This document shows positions 36,931-46,043 of a stretch of DNA of 64,000 nt, one piece after another. This DNA is from Mycolicibacterium sp. CR10. GTDB taxonomy: Bacteria > Actinomycetota > Actinomycetes > Mycobacteriales > Mycobacteriaceae. Made by a program: the position numbers and the translations under genes. The notes under the pieces are model-generated. The model ran no database searches, was not told where the DNA came from, and was given only the letters and a program-made list of their open reading frames with translations. The stretch spans positions 310,001-374,000 of the forward strand of contig NZ_STGE01000019.1 in NCBI RefSeq assembly GCF_005222675.1. The letters run 5' to 3'. Every line of letters begins with the position of its first letter. Positions within the stretch are counted from its first letter, which is position 1.

Positions 36931-38289
36931 CTAGTCTCCGCCCGGCTCGACGAGCTTGCCGATGTTGAAGTCGATCTTGGTCCAGCCGCGGCGGCGACGC
37001 AGGTTGCCCACCAGTAGCGCGGGAATCTGTAGATGATGAACCATCAAGTACGGCAACGGGTCCCACCACGTGAAGATCGCGTCCTTACCCCGCAGGATGG
37101 TCGCCAGCCTGCTGGCCCGCCCGCCGCGCTGGGTGACCAGCCGCCAGAGTTCGTGGTAGATCCAGTATGTCGAGCGGGCGCCCGGGCGTGGCGTGATCAC
37201 CGGGTGCCCGTCGTCGAGGTACGCCGACGCCAGCTGGGAATGACTGTGGAACATGGTGATCGCCGAGTGGGTGCGGGGGTTGCACTCGATGGCGTACACG
37301 TGCCCGTCGCCGGCCTCGATGAAATCGAAGGACACCTGGCCGGTGATGCCCAGAGCGCCGACGAATCGCTCTACCCAGGAGCGGATCTCGGGCTTGTCGA
37401 CCATCTGGTAGTTGAGCTGGGACGCCGAGGATTCGCAGCAGCCGTACACCTGCAGCCGGCCCTCGCGGACGGTGCCGTGCGTGCAGTACTCCTGGCCCGC
37501 GACGAACTCCTGCAGGATCCACGGATCGTCGGCGGAGATGGGCAGGGTCCTGACGAACGCGGCGTTGTCCGCCCGGGTCAGCCGCGACAGCCGGGTCAGG
37601 TCGAGGCGGCCCACCGGGTTGTAGGCGATCCGCTTGAGGATGTAGGTGCGGCCCGCCGGGAAGTCGAAGTCCTCGACCTGCTGGGGGTCGGTGATGCGAC
37701 GCCAGTCGGGCACCCGCAATCCCAGGGAGGCCGCGGTTTTCGAGAACGCGGCCTTGTCGTCGAGCATCCGCACCGTGTCCACGTCGGCGTGGATCACCTC
37801 GCACACCCCGTCGAGCAGGTGCCGGGCCCGCGCATCGTGGACGCTGGCCGCCGGACTCGACACGGGGATGAAGACGTCGACACCCTCGCGCCGGACGATA
37901 TCCAGAAGGGCGGCGCCGTAATCGGGCGCGGTGGGCTCGGGAACGCAGTAGAACACGTCGACCGCGCGGGAGAACCGGTGACCGGTCCAGCGGTACTTCG
38001 CCGACTCCACGAGCACCACCCGGTGCCCGGCGAGGTGGAACGATCGGGCCAGTTGCAGTGCCTTGGTCATTTTGCCGCCGCTGATCAGCACGGTGCGCCG
38101 GCCCGCGGCGGGGGGACGCACCGCCCGGTGTGGCCGGCGCACGAGGGCGACGGCGACCAGGACCAGATCGACAGGCAGGGTGAGGGTCAGCCCCGCGAGG
38201 GTCCACAGCGTGCGCCCGGCAGTGGAGCCCTGCTCGCCGGGGGCAGACACGGTCGGGTCACTCACCTGCGCCGGCAGTACTGCCGTCAA
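36931..38289 (-). CDS. mysC: MysC-like ATP-grasp ligase (mycosporine-glycine synthase)
   Basis: About 452 residues from a TTG that overlaps the mysB stop as TTGA; the frame is open further upstream inside mysB but that part is a shadow. A hydrophobic helix at about 27-50 precedes VLISGGKMTKALQLARSFH, a hallmark segment of cyanobacterial MysC, followed by FVAGQEYCTHGTV, AIECNPRTHSAITMF (ATP-grasp metal site), and a C-terminus ending KIDFNIGKLVEPGGD. MysC attaches glycine to 4-deoxygadusol with ATP, forming mycosporine-glycine. The N-terminal helix suggests loose membrane association, as in cyanobacterial MysC. Confidence 0.95.
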   Translation of the reverse strand: MTAVLPAQVSDPTVSAPGEQGSTAGRTLWTLAGLTLTLPVDLVLVAVALVRRPHRAVRPPAAGRRTVLISGGKMTKALQLARSFHLAGHRVVLVESAKYRWTGHRFSRAVDVFYCVPEPTAPDYGAALLDIVRREGVDVFIPVSSPAASVHDARARHLLDGVCEVIHADVDTVRMLDDKAAFSKTAASLGLRVPDWRRITDPQQVEDFDFPAGRTYILKRIAYNPVGRLDLTRLSRLTRADNAAFVRTLPISADDPWILQEFVAGQEYCTHGTVREGRLQVYGCCESSASQLNYQMVDKPEIRSWVERFVGALGITGQVSFDFIEAGDGHVYAIECNPRTHSAITMFHSHSQLASAYLDDGHPVITPRPGARSTYWIYHELWRLVTQRGGRASRLATILRGKDAIFTWWDPLPYLMVHHLQIPALLVGNLRRRRGWTKIDFNIGKLVEPGGD

Positions 38290-39134
38290 CGCGGTGCCCG
38301 CCGGATCAGCGTGATCCCGTCGCGCAGCGGAATCAGCACCTGCTCGACGCGCGAGTCGTAGGTGAGCGCGGCGTTGAACTCCGCGATCGCGGCGCCGTTG
38401 GGCGATGCCGGGCCGTGCTCGGCGTACGGGTCGCCCTGCATGAGGGTGTTGTCCACCGCGATCACCGCGCGGGGCGACAGCAGCGCGCTGCCCAACAGGA
38501 ACTCGACGTAGTCGAGGTAGCCCGACTTGTCGGCGTCGATGAACACGAAGTCGAACGGATCCGCGGACTCGGCCGAAAGGCGTTGGAGCGTCTCGACGGC
38601 AGGCCCGGCTTCGACCGCGATCTTGTGACCGGCCGGCGACGCCTCGAAGCACTCCTGGGCGAACCGCGCGACCCCCGGATCGACCTCGCATGCCACCACG
38701 ACGCCGTCCTCGGGCAGCGCCTCGGCCATCGCCAGCGCGGAATACCCGGTGAACATTCCGATCTCCAGCACGCGGTGGGCGTTCGCGAGGTGCACCAGGA
38801 ACTTCAGCAGCTGCCCTTCGACATGCCCCGACAACATCTCCTGCTCAAGGCGCACCAGGCCCGATGACGGTGCTTCCCAGTCGGTCTCGTGTGTCCGTCG
38901 GGCGAGTTCGGCCAGCGCCGGCGACTCCGGGCTGGTGCACTGCCCGAGGTAGGGATCCAGTCCCTGGGCGAGCACGAGGGCTCGGCGGAGCCGGGCCACG
39001 ACCTCTGGGTCGACGTCGGGGTTCGAGTCCAGCTGGGTGCAGATCTCGCCCAGCTCACGGGCCAGGATGGTCGACGGCGTGACCGGCCGGGGATCCGGCG
39101 GTGCCCAATCCTGCTGAGCCACCGCACTACTCAT
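38286..39134 (-). CDS. mysB: MysB-like O-methyltransferase
   Basis: A 282-residue class I SAM methyltransferase of the CCoAOMT-like family. Landmarks that match cyanobacterial MysB as I remember it are [52 protein letters not shown] (SAM motif I) and [15 protein letters not shown] (metal/SAM acidic site). It methylates desmethyl-4-deoxygadusol to 4-deoxygadusol. It overlaps mysA by 8 bases at its start and mysC by 4 at its end, so translation is coupled through the operon. Confidence 0.95.
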   Translation of the reverse strand: MSSAVAQQDWAPPDPRPVTPSTILARELGEICTQLDSNPDVDPEVVARLRRALVLAQGLDPYLGQCTSPESPALAELARRTHETDWEAPSSGLVRLEQEMLSGHVEGQLLKFLVHLANAHRVLEIGMFTGYSALAMAEALPEDGVVVACEVDPGVARFAQECFEASPAGHKIAVEAGPAVETLQRLSAESADPFDFVFIDADKSGYLDYVEFLLGSALLSPRAVIAVDNTLMQGDPYAEHGPASPNGAAIAEFNAALTYDSRVEQVLIPLRDGITLIRRAPR

Positions 39135-40353
39135 GAGCGCCGTCCGGGGCGGTGTAGGTGAACATGTCGACGCCGTCGCCGCCGCGCGGATACTCCAGAC
39201 AGACCTTCTTGTGCAACGTCAGCGTGTCGGCCAGTTCGTCGGTCGTCACGTCGTTGAGAAAGAGGCACTGGCCGATGGGCGCCGGAACCGCGGCGCGAAG
39301 GAGGCCGTCGCGGGTCTTGAGGATCGATGCCGTGGCCGCGGTGAGCAGTTCCGGTGTCAGGTGGTGGCTGTCGAGGGCGAGCCCCAGATCACTCATCACG
39401 CCGAGCACCCGATCGCGGTCGGCGACCGACAGGTGACCGCGCTGCTCGGCGAGCGTGGTCGACAGTGCCATGTCGATGTTGATGGCGTGGCCGTGGAAGA
39501 AGGGGTCCGGCGGCGTCAATTCGAGCGTCGGACTCCAGGTGTGGCCGAAGGCGATCACGCGGTCGAGGTCGATCTCATGCAGGTTCGGGGCCTCGAGCTC
39601 CAGCATCGTAGCGATCGCCTGATAGGTCAGACGGTCGCCTACAGATCGGAGTTCGGGGGTTCCGTCGAGATGGCCGAAGCGGGTCCGTAACAGTTCGGAT
39701 CCGTGCTCCTCGAGCATGGCGAAGATCTCCGCGTTGCCGACGACGGAGATCTTGATCAGCTCGGCCATGCCGTTGCGCACCTGGTCTTCGGGCAGCGTCT
39801 TGAGGAACGCAAAGTCCAGCAGCACCTTCTGCGACGCGTGGTAGGCGCCCAACCGGTTTTTGTGCTTGCCGTAGTTGACGGCGACCTTGATCGAGACACT
39901 CGCGTCGATCAAACCGATCAGCGTCGTCGGTATTCGGATGTATGGCGTGTTGCGCCGGTAACTGGCGCAGGCGAATCCGGCGACGTCGGTCGTCAGTCCA
40001 CCGCCGACCACCAGGACCGGTTCGGTACGTACCAGCCCGAAGGCGTCGAACTCACCGACGATCCTCTCGAACGTCTCCAGCGACTTCGCGGTCTCCCGGA
40101 TCTGCACCGGCACCACCGTCAGAGCGATGTTGTGATGGTCGAAGTAGGACCGGGCGGCGTCTCCGTACAGTTCGAAGACGGTTTCGTCGACGACCATCAG
40201 CGCACGCCCGTAAGGCCGGTAGCTGTCGGCCAATTCGGGATTGTCGACCGAGAAGACGCCGTCGACGTAGAGAAGGTCGTATTCGATCTTCTCGTAGCCC
40301 TCCACGTGGAAGGCCTTGGGGCTGGCGGTGACTCGCGCCTGCAGGTTACTCAC
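39127..40353 (-). CDS. mysA: MysA: desmethyl-4-deoxygadusol synthase (sugar phosphate cyclase)
   Basis: A 408-residue dehydroquinate-synthase-superfamily cyclase. It opens with [20 protein letters not shown] and has [20 protein letters not shown] (NAD site, about 115-134), [21 protein letters not shown] (140-160), [10 protein letters not shown] and the zinc-site region GHTWSPTLE and HGHAIN. These agree closely with cyanobacterial DDGS proteins such as the Anabaena mysA product and not with plain 3-dehydroquinate synthase. It converts sedoheptulose-7-phosphate to desmethyl-4-deoxygadusol. Distinguishing DDGS from 2-epi-5-epi-valiolone synthase rests on the adjacent mysBCD. Confidence 0.95.
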   Translation of the reverse strand: MSNLQARVTASPKAFHVEGYEKIEYDLLYVDGVFSVDNPELADSYRPYGRALMVVDETVFELYGDAARSYFDHHNIALTVVPVQIRETAKSLETFERIVGEFDAFGLVRTEPVLVVGGGLTTDVAGFACASYRRNTPYIRIPTTLIGLIDASVSIKVAVNYGKHKNRLGAYHASQKVLLDFAFLKTLPEDQVRNGMAELIKISVVGNAEIFAMLEEHGSELLRTRFGHLDGTPELRSVGDRLTYQAIATMLELEAPNLHEIDLDRVIAFGHTWSPTLELTPPDPFFHGHAINIDMALSTTLAEQRGHLSVADRDRVLGVMSDLGLALDSHHLTPELLTAATASILKTRDGLLRAAVPAPIGQCLFLNDVTTDELADTLTLHKKVCLEYPRGGDGVDMFTYTAPDGAHE

Positions 40354-40401
40354 TGCGATTTCCTCCGTGTGTGTTCGTGGCGTGGGCTGTCGGAACGGGC
40401 A

Positions 40402-41067
40402 TCAGGCCGTGGTGAGCCCGAGGACACGCGATGCGTCGAGGGATTCGACCGTCTCGGCCGCCGCGCTGAAGTCGCCTCCGGCGGTGTTCTCGTTCGGGAA
40501 CGCGATGCACGCGACACCCGCGGCGGATGCCGCGGCGACCCCGCCCACGTTGTCCTCGATCGCCACCACAGTTCCGGGGGCCTCACCGAGTTGCTCGAGC
40601 GCGAACGCATACGCCGCTGCGTCGGGCTTCGGCTTCGACACCGAGTCGCGGTTGACGATGAGGTCGAACATCTTGGCGCTGATGTGGGGCTGCAGTGCAG
40701 CCAGAATCGCGTCGATGTTGCCTTGGGAGGTCGTCGTGACGAAGCCCAGCTTGCGCTCGGAGCGCTTGGCCTCCTGGACGGTCTCGAGCACCCCGGGACG
40801 CGCTTCCAGAGCCGAGTTGCCCAGCAGGTCCTGGAAGATCTCCGACTTCGTCGCATGAATGGCCGCGGAGTCGACGTCCGCTCCGACGGACTGTGCGTAA
40901 TCGGCGATCCGCTGCGCGCCGCCGTTGGATCCCAGCATCGCGATGTAGTCGTCGCGCGACCAGTTCCAGTCGAGGCCGTGGGCCTTGAACGCCTCGTTGA
41001 ACGCGCGGCGCTGCAGCTCAGAGGTGTCGGCGAGGGTGCTGATCGAGCCGAAAAGGATGGCAGACAT
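40402..41067 (-). CDS. HAD-like protein lacking the catalytic Asp motif
   Basis: A 221-residue HAD-superfamily member of the beta-phosphoglucomutase/CbbY branch: cap-domain start SELQRRAFNEAFKAHGL, motif II TTTSQGN, motif III VSKPKPDAAAY and motif IV VAIEDNVGG are present. Motif I, normally DxDGT, reads FGSIST here, so both catalytic aspartates are gone. Hydrolase activity by the normal mechanism is therefore unlikely; it may be a binding or regulatory protein. First gene of the mys operon (48 bases before mysA) and divergent from a TetR gene. Its link to sedoheptulose-7-phosphate supply is only a guess. Confidence 0.82.
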   Translation of the reverse strand: MSAILFGSISTLADTSELQRRAFNEAFKAHGLDWNWSRDDYIAMLGSNGGAQRIADYAQSVGADVDSAAIHATKSEIFQDLLGNSALEARPGVLETVQEAKRSERKLGFVTTTSQGNIDAILAALQPHISAKMFDLIVNRDSVSKPKPDAAAYAFALEQLGEAPGTVVAIEDNVGGVAAASAAGVACIAFPNENTAGGDFSAAAETVESLDASRVLGLTTA

Positions 41068-41158
41068 GGAGTTCCTTCTGTGTGGGCTGGCGGTTGTTGC
41101 GGCGCCGGCGGGTGTCGCCGGACGTTGAGATACCAGATCCCCCGTACACTACTGATCT

Positions 41159-41210
41159 AAACGTTCATTAGTGACTGACGTTTTTGTTACCGGCTGAATC
41201 GTTCATCAGC
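41159..41210. promoter_or_regulatory. Candidate operators between mys operon and TetR gene
   Basis: The divergent region carries AAACGT-N13-ACGTTT (41159-41183), a perfect inverted repeat of 6-base arms, and two direct copies of CGTTCATnAG spaced about 38 bases (near 41162 and 41200). These are the natural target for the divergently encoded TetR protein. AT-content is higher than in the flanks, as expected for a promoter region. Confidence 0.42.
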
Positions 41211-41268
41211 TAATTTCTTGCGAGCGGCTCCCCAGGCGAAGGACCAGGCAACGAGGTGAACAGCACAG

Positions 41269-41829
41269 ATGGCGGCCGATACCGGTGAAGATGCTCGGGT
41301 AGCGCGGACTCGCGCCGACGTGGCACGCGCCGCGCTCGGCGTGCTGACCAGCGAGGGGTCCGACGCGGTCACCCACGCCCGGGTCGCCGAGGTCGCCGGC
41401 TATTCCAAGACCACGCTGTACGCGCACTGGCCGGCTCGGCTCGACCTCATCGTCCTGGCCCTCGGCACCATCGGCGACCTGCCCCATTTCGAACGCAGCG
41501 GCGATCTACGCACGGACCTGATCGGAGAGCTGCAGATCTTCCGCCAGGCCGTCGACGAATACCGCTTGGATCGCGTGCTGTCGGGGATGGCCCAGTGGGC
41601 CTCGGCTGACGAGATGCGGCAGATCCGGGACACGATCAACGGCGAAGGTCAGCGCCCGCTGCGGGAGATGCTCGAGGGGCGCTTCGCCGGAGCCGAACTC
41701 GAGGCCGCGATATCGATGCTCTCCGGCGTGGTCGCCTGTCCGTCGATCATGTTCGGAAGCCTCCCCGACGACGACACCATCGCGGCGGCGGTGGACCTCA
41801 TGCTGGGGCGCGGCGGCGACCGGACCTGA
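41269..41829 (+). CDS. TetR-family regulator of the mys operon (putative)
   Basis: A 186-residue regulator. RVAEVAGYSKTTLYAHWPARLDLI near residues 41-65 is a TetR helix-turn-helix with the usual continuation. The C-terminal region has no distinctive feature. It is divergent from the six-gene mys operon with about 200 bases of shared control region; such placement commonly means repression of the neighbour. Inducer may be a UV- or redox-linked metabolite, unproven. Confidence 0.85.
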   Translation: MAADTGEDARVARTRADVARAALGVLTSEGSDAVTHARVAEVAGYSKTTLYAHWPARLDLIVLALGTIGDLPHFERSGDLRTDLIGELQIFRQAVDEYRLDRVLSGMAQWASADEMRQIRDTINGEGQRPLREMLEGRFAGAELEAAISMLSGVVACPSIMFGSLPDDDTIAAAVDLMLGRGGDRT

Positions 41830-41885
41830 CGCTCCCGGCGGTGCGCGGTGGTTTCGACTTCGGTGTCTGGCGGTATCCCCGAACT

Positions 41886-42056
41886 ATGAGTGCTCAGACG
41901 CGGGTCGTCGACATTCTCGTCGGGCTGCAAATCGCCGACATCCTCGACGAGCAGCAGCGCGGTCGGGAGCGCATCTCCTCCGGCCACGGACGCATCGGAT
42001 TGGCGCCCATTCCGGAGCGCCACGAACGTGACGACTCTCTGCGTCGTTCCGCCTAG
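41886..42056 (+). CDS. Small hypothetical protein
   Basis: A 56-residue frame, MSAQTRVVDILVGLQIADILD..., with codon use typical of the genome. An earlier in-frame ATG at 41841 is possible. It follows the TetR gene by 56 bases and overlaps the 3' end of the converging methyltransferase by 4 bases. No homologue recognised; the short length leaves the call weak. Confidence 0.4.
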   Translation: MSAQTRVVDILVGLQIADILDEQQRGRERISSGHGRIGLAPIPERHERDDSLRRSA

Positions 42057-42676
42057 GGCTTGACCCAGCGCCACTGCGCCGTCAGCCAACCGTACGAATC
42101 GGGAAGCCGCTCACGCACCGCCGCCACCACCCCCGGCCATAGCCGGTCGTCGTAATCGTCTCCGGACAGCCAGCCTCCCGACCTCACTTTCGGGGCCCAC
42201 GCGTCGATGTCGGCGGCCACGCTGTCGAAGTCGTGGCGGGCATCCAGGTGCACCCACGCCAGCGAGTCATCGGCGAAGAACCCGGCGGCTCGCGGCGACG
42301 AACTGATGAAAAGGTCGACGGTGTCGGCGAACCCGCACGCGATGACGTTGCGGTGCAACAGTCCCGCGAAGGTCCCGCCGCCGTATTCGACCGCGGGACC
42401 GTGCGCATCCATGTTGGCCGGTCCCTCGTTCCCGCTGCCGCGGCACGTGTCGATGCCGATCACCGTGTAGTCCCGTCCCGAGCTGCGCACGACGTCGGCC
42501 AGCGAGCACAGACTGCGGCCCAGGTAGGCACCGACCTCGACAAAGGTGCTGCCGTCAGGGAAGGTGGCGGCGGCCTCCTCCTGACCTTCACGCCAGTGGA
42601 ACCACCCGGGGATGTCCGTCCACTGGGTGACGTCGGCGGCGAATGCGGGTGGCGACGGTTCAGTCAACGCGATCAC
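42053..42676 (-). CDS. Class I SAM-dependent methyltransferase
   Basis: A 207-residue Methyltransf_24-like enzyme. DGSTFVEVGAYLGRSLCSLAD (about 41-61) is the SAM-binding loop and IGIDTCRGSG carries the acidic ribose ligand; LAWVHLDARHDFDSVAADI follows near residue 140. Similar proteins methylate sugars or small natural products. It diverges from the DUF2252 gene. There is no operon partner on its strand. Whether it modifies an MAA-related compound is open; it lies about 1 kb beyond the mys TetR gene. Confidence 0.82.
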   Translation of the reverse strand: MIALTEPSPPAFAADVTQWTDIPGWFHWREGQEEAAATFPDGSTFVEVGAYLGRSLCSLADVVRSSGRDYTVIGIDTCRGSGNEGPANMDAHGPAVEYGGGTFAGLLHRNVIACGFADTVDLFISSSPRAAGFFADDSLAWVHLDARHDFDSVAADIDAWAPKVRSGGWLSGDDYDDRLWPGVVAAVRERLPDSYGWLTAQWRWVKP

Positions 42677-42706
42677 TCCTCGAGGTCATGGATAGCTTTG
42701 CGTCCC

Positions 42707-42721
42707 GGTGGGGTACCCACC
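42707..42721. promoter_or_regulatory. Inverted repeat GGTGGG-GTA-CCCACC
   Basis: Perfect 6-base arms in the 127-base region between the divergent methyltransferase and DUF2252 genes. Could be an operator or an mRNA hairpin; only its symmetry is certain. Confidence 0.3.
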
Positions 42722-42803
42722 ATGACGTTCCGTTGGTCGTCAGCCGGTCGGCTCCGTCGCCCCTATGTTGGCCGACGGCGTGCCGTTCCCGGGTAGGAGG
42801 TCC

Positions 42804-44132
42804 GTGTTGACCGAGTCCACAACCACCAGCGACGACCGCGAGGCGTTCCTCGTGGCCACGCTTGTCGACGCTTTCTCCGACCTGATGGCGGCGGATCCGG
42901 ACGCGTTCCGCACCAAGTTCCGCAAGATGGCCGCCGATCCGTTCGCCTTCTACCGCGGCAGCGCCTGCGTCTTCTATGCCGACGTATCCCAGCGCGAGGA
43001 CAGGTGGGCCGACGAGCGCACCGGGAGGGTGTGGATCCAGGGTGATCTGCACGCCGAGAACTTCGGCACCTACATGGACGGGGCGGGCGTCCTGATCTTC
43101 GACGTGAACGACTTCGACGAGGCCTACGTCGGACACTTCACCTGGGATCTTCAGCGATTCGCGGCCAGCATTGCGCTGATGTGTTGGCAGAAGGCGCTTT
43201 CCGACGAACAGATCACCACCTTGATCGAGACGTTCGTCCGCGCGTATGTGTCACAGGTCCGATGGTTCGTCGACGCCGACGATGACGCCGCGTTCTCGCT
43301 GAATCTGGTGACCGCGCGTGGAGCGGTGCTCTCGGCGCTACGGTCGGCCCGGCTGTCGACCCGCGCAGAGATGCTCGACCGCATCACCGTCGTCGACGAC
43401 TGGGACCGCCGCTTCCGCAACGCGCCCGGCGTCAGAAGGCTCGACGGCGAAGAACGCGAGAAGGTCGTGGCGGCATTCGGCCGGTACCTGGAGACCATCC
43501 CGCAGACCCAGCGATTCCGCGGAATCGCTTATGACGTCAAGGATGTCATCGCCAAGACCGGGTTCGGCATCGGCAGTGCCGGTCTGCCCGCCTACACCGT
43601 GCTGATCGAGGGCTTCAATCAGTCGTTGGACAACGACGCTGTGTTGTCGTTGAAGCAGGGCAATGTCGCGGCACCCAGCAGGGTGGTCGACGACGCCGAC
43701 GTGCACGGGTACTTCACGCACCAGGGACACCGCACCGCCGTCTCGCAGCGGGCCCTGCAGGCCCATGCCGACCCACTGCTCGGCTACACCGACATCGACG
43801 GGGTCGGCTTTGTGGTCAGCGAGATCTCTCCGTACGACGCCGATCTCGACTGGAGCGAGCTGACCGAGCCGGACGAACTGGCCGAGGTCATCGAGCAACT
43901 CGGCCGGGCGGTCGCCAAGGTGCACTGTGTCAGCGACTCAGACAGCGACCAATCGCTGGTCGACTTTCAGACCGAGGACGCCATCGTGGCGGCGATCGGC
44001 GCACACGAAGACGAATTCGTCTCCGACATCTGCACTTTCGGGTTGGAGTACGCGTCTGTGGTGCGCGATGACCATCGACATTTCGTCGAGGCGTTCCGCG
44101 CCGGTCGCATTCCCGGCGTCACATCCACCTGA
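42804..44132 (+). CDS. DUF2252 family protein, kinase-like fold
   Basis: About 442 residues from a GTG; AGGAGG lies 3 bases before it and 6 before the next codon, a TTG, so the true start may be 42807. WIQGDLHAENFGTY and LIFDVNDFDE form a catalytic-loop (DxxxxN) and metal-binding (DFD) pair like aminoglycoside phosphotransferase/kinase-like folds; this is what DUF2252 proteins show. FYRGSACVFYADV near the start is also characteristic. Substrate unknown. It is followed by a 200-base gap to the converging LuxR gene, where I see no clear terminator. Confidence 0.85.
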   Translation: MLTESTTTSDDREAFLVATLVDAFSDLMAADPDAFRTKFRKMAADPFAFYRGSACVFYADVSQREDRWADERTGRVWIQGDLHAENFGTYMDGAGVLIFDVNDFDEAYVGHFTWDLQRFAASIALMCWQKALSDEQITTLIETFVRAYVSQVRWFVDADDDAAFSLNLVTARGAVLSALRSARLSTRAEMLDRITVVDDWDRRFRNAPGVRRLDGEEREKVVAAFGRYLETIPQTQRFRGIAYDVKDVIAKTGFGIGSAGLPAYTVLIEGFNQSLDNDAVLSLKQGNVAAPSRVVDDADVHGYFTHQGHRTAVSQRALQAHADPLLGYTDIDGVGFVVSEISPYDADLDWSELTEPDELAEVIEQLGRAVAKVHCVSDSDSDQSLVDFQTEDAIVAAIGAHEDEFVSDICTFGLEYASVVRDDHRHFVEAFRAGRIPGVTST

Positions 44133-44333
44133 GCGGCGATCCGGTCAGCTCAAGTACTCGACATGGTCCTCCCCCGCTGCAGAAGGTGCCGCCCCGAAGG
44201 GCTCAGCAGGGGCAGCTTGCGCATCAGAACCCCCAGGGTGGCAACGACCTGAAAACCGACGGCGCCAGGCACGCTCGGTGATCATCAGCTTCTCGAAAAA
44301 GGCGATGTGGCAAGCTTGCACCCCCCGGCATCT

Positions 44334-45479
44334 TCACGGGCTCAGCACGAGCAAGAGCCGGACGAGTTGCGCTTGGCGGTGGGTGCCGGTCTTGTCGAAG
44401 ACGTGTTGCAGATGAGTGCGGACCGTTGTGTGCGAGATGGATAACTCCTCCGCAACTCGCTTCAGATCCTCACCATGCATCAGCCGTAGCGCTACCTGGG
44501 CTTCAGCTTCGGTTAGATGGTAGAGCCGCCGCAACAGCGCTAAGGCAGGTTGTGGTTCGTCGTCTGGATCTATGATCAAAACCAACGCCATTGGCCTACC
44601 TGACGAATCAGCATCGCGGCGGTGCGAGGGCAAGACATGAACCACGTAAGGCCTTTTACCCGAGGGCCGGACGCAGGTGAGCGACTGGCCGGTGCGAACG
44701 GCAGACGGATCAACCGTGAGGGCCTTCTGTATTGCGCAATGCAATTCGTGTTCAGCGCGGGTGCTGGTCGCCGCGATACGTCCCGACCGGACGCAAAGCC
44801 CATCTTCGGCGCGCACGATTGCTTCAGCGGCCGAATTCAGGTTTATGACCACGTGTTCGCCTGCAACGATGACGACTCCGTGCCGGACAACTTCCAACGC
44901 CCCGGCCAACTCGACGGCGCGGTCGGCCAGAGCCGCGAACTTGTCCTGGGTACGAACCGCCTGTCGCATATGTCCGACCAACTCGCCGACGAGCTTGACC
45001 CGCTCAGGCGTGTCGAAAGACTCATTTCGTTGAGGCGACGCCACGATCAGACATGAAAGCCGTTGTCCACCGGTGAAGCCGACAAACAGGCCGTCTTCGA
45101 TCTCGTTCGGACGCATCCAATCGTTGAAGAACTCCGTATTCGTCCGCGGAGCGATGAGCTCTGTTCCGCTATGTATGGCACCACTGGGTCCTTTCTCGAC
45201 CGAGGCAAGCACATAGTCGAGATGGCAATAATGCTCGGCGTAGGCCTTGCCAACCTCCGCGGGCGCAGTTGTGGCCTGTATGGACCACACTCCATTCGCG
45301 CACTCGATGAGCGTGCCGATCGTCGCACCGAGGGTGCGGCTAATGTCGTCGAGGGCTGGCTCCCAGTGCTGGGGAGTGACCGCTGCGGCGTAGATGCCGG
45401 ATACTAGCCGCGAGAATTCCGAGACGGTGACCATTGCCCGGCCCGTAATTTCGCGACTTGCGCGCGCATAGCTGACCAT
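44334..45479 (-). CDS. LuxR-family transcriptional regulator with PAS/GAF-like N-terminus
   Basis: A 381-residue regulator with C-terminal LuxR helix-turn-helix: LTEAEAQVALRLMHGEDLKRVAEELSISHTTVRTHLQHVFDKTG, split by the familiar pattern. The first about 280 residues contain two sensory regions without a recognised fold (possibly PAS/GAF-like). Such proteins usually bind a small molecule directly, without phosphorylation. The surrounding DNA is slightly less GC-rich than the genome average seen here, pointing to an accessory gene. An ATG 15 codons in (MVTVSEFSRLV) is an alternative start. Confidence 0.85.
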   Translation of the reverse strand: MVSYARASREITGRAMVTVSEFSRLVSGIYAAAVTPQHWEPALDDISRTLGATIGTLIECANGVWSIQATTAPAEVGKAYAEHYCHLDYVLASVEKGPSGAIHSGTELIAPRTNTEFFNDWMRPNEIEDGLFVGFTGGQRLSCLIVASPQRNESFDTPERVKLVGELVGHMRQAVRTQDKFAALADRAVELAGALEVVRHGVVIVAGEHVVINLNSAAEAIVRAEDGLCVRSGRIAATSTRAEHELHCAIQKALTVDPSAVRTGQSLTCVRPSGKRPYVVHVLPSHRRDADSSGRPMALVLIIDPDDEPQPALALLRRLYHLTEAEAQVALRLMHGEDLKRVAEELSISHTTVRTHLQHVFDKTGTHRQAQLVRLLLVLSP

Positions 45480-46043
45480 TCTCGCAGAAGACCTTCTGAA
45501 AAGACTAGATGAATCTCATTCGTTTGGATGAGGTCTGGGGCATTCCAGAGCGCTTCACTTCGAAGTGTTGATCGAGGCGATCGTGGCGGACGCGCAGATT
45601 GTCGGCATCAATCAAGGACTACACCTTCATCTAATCGTCGAGGCCGTGACTCCATGGGGAGCCGCCACACATTGAGGAGGCATTCGCGAAATGTCCTACT
45701 TACTATCGCGATCCACTTCGACCTCGGACGTCGGGTCGGCCCCGTCAGTGACCGGCTGTCCGCAAAAGCACAGTCCGAAACAGGATCCGTTCTCAGAACA
45801 AGTGCTCGCAGTCAGTACCGCAATCGCGATCTCGATACCGCCCGCGACGACCCGCCGCCGACGATTGATCGCATTGGTGGGAGCTGCCATCGGCCGTCTA
45901 CGCATCGGGTTCCCTGAGCCACGACCGCACCATCCGCGTCGCGATCCCATTTATTTCGAGGCGGCACGAATGTCTCGTGAGATGGACCGCCTGTAGCGGC
46001 CCACCGCAGCAAAGCGCACGACGCAAACCGTAGGAGGACCAGC
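45480..46043. other. Region between LuxR gene and DUF3303 gene
   Basis: Contains only the doubtful small gene listed below. CTCAT-N8-ATGAG lies near 45513-45530, just upstream of the LuxR gene, and is a weak operator candidate. The remainder shows no recognised element. Confidence 0.4.
45691..45996 (+). CDS. Doubtful small hypothetical protein
   Basis: A 101-residue frame MSYLLSRSTSTSDVG... with AGGAGG ten bases upstream. The sequence is Ser/Pro/Arg-rich with no recognised domain; codon use is mixed. It precedes the DUF3303 gene by 47 bases and could share its transcript. I keep it because of the ribosome-binding site. Confidence 0.3.
   Translation: MSYLLSRSTSTSDVGSAPSVTGCPQKHSPKQDPFSEQVLAVSTAIAISIPPATTRRRRLIALVGAAIGRLRIGFPEPRPHHPRRDPIYFEAARMSREMDRL

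Noticed and set aside
35111..40353. Cyanobacterial NRPS-type route to shinorine
   Set aside because: No adenylation or carrier domain is present; a D-Ala-D-Ala-ligase-type MysD takes that position.
36931..41067. Valiolone/acarbose-type C7-cyclitol pathway
   Set aside because: The cyclase is followed directly by MysB- and MysC-like genes with their characteristic motifs, and there is no cyclitol kinase or aminotransferase.
39703..41160. 485-codon plus-strand frame over mysA and the HAD-like gene
   Set aside because: Shadow of the mys operon; no domain and no ribosome-binding site.
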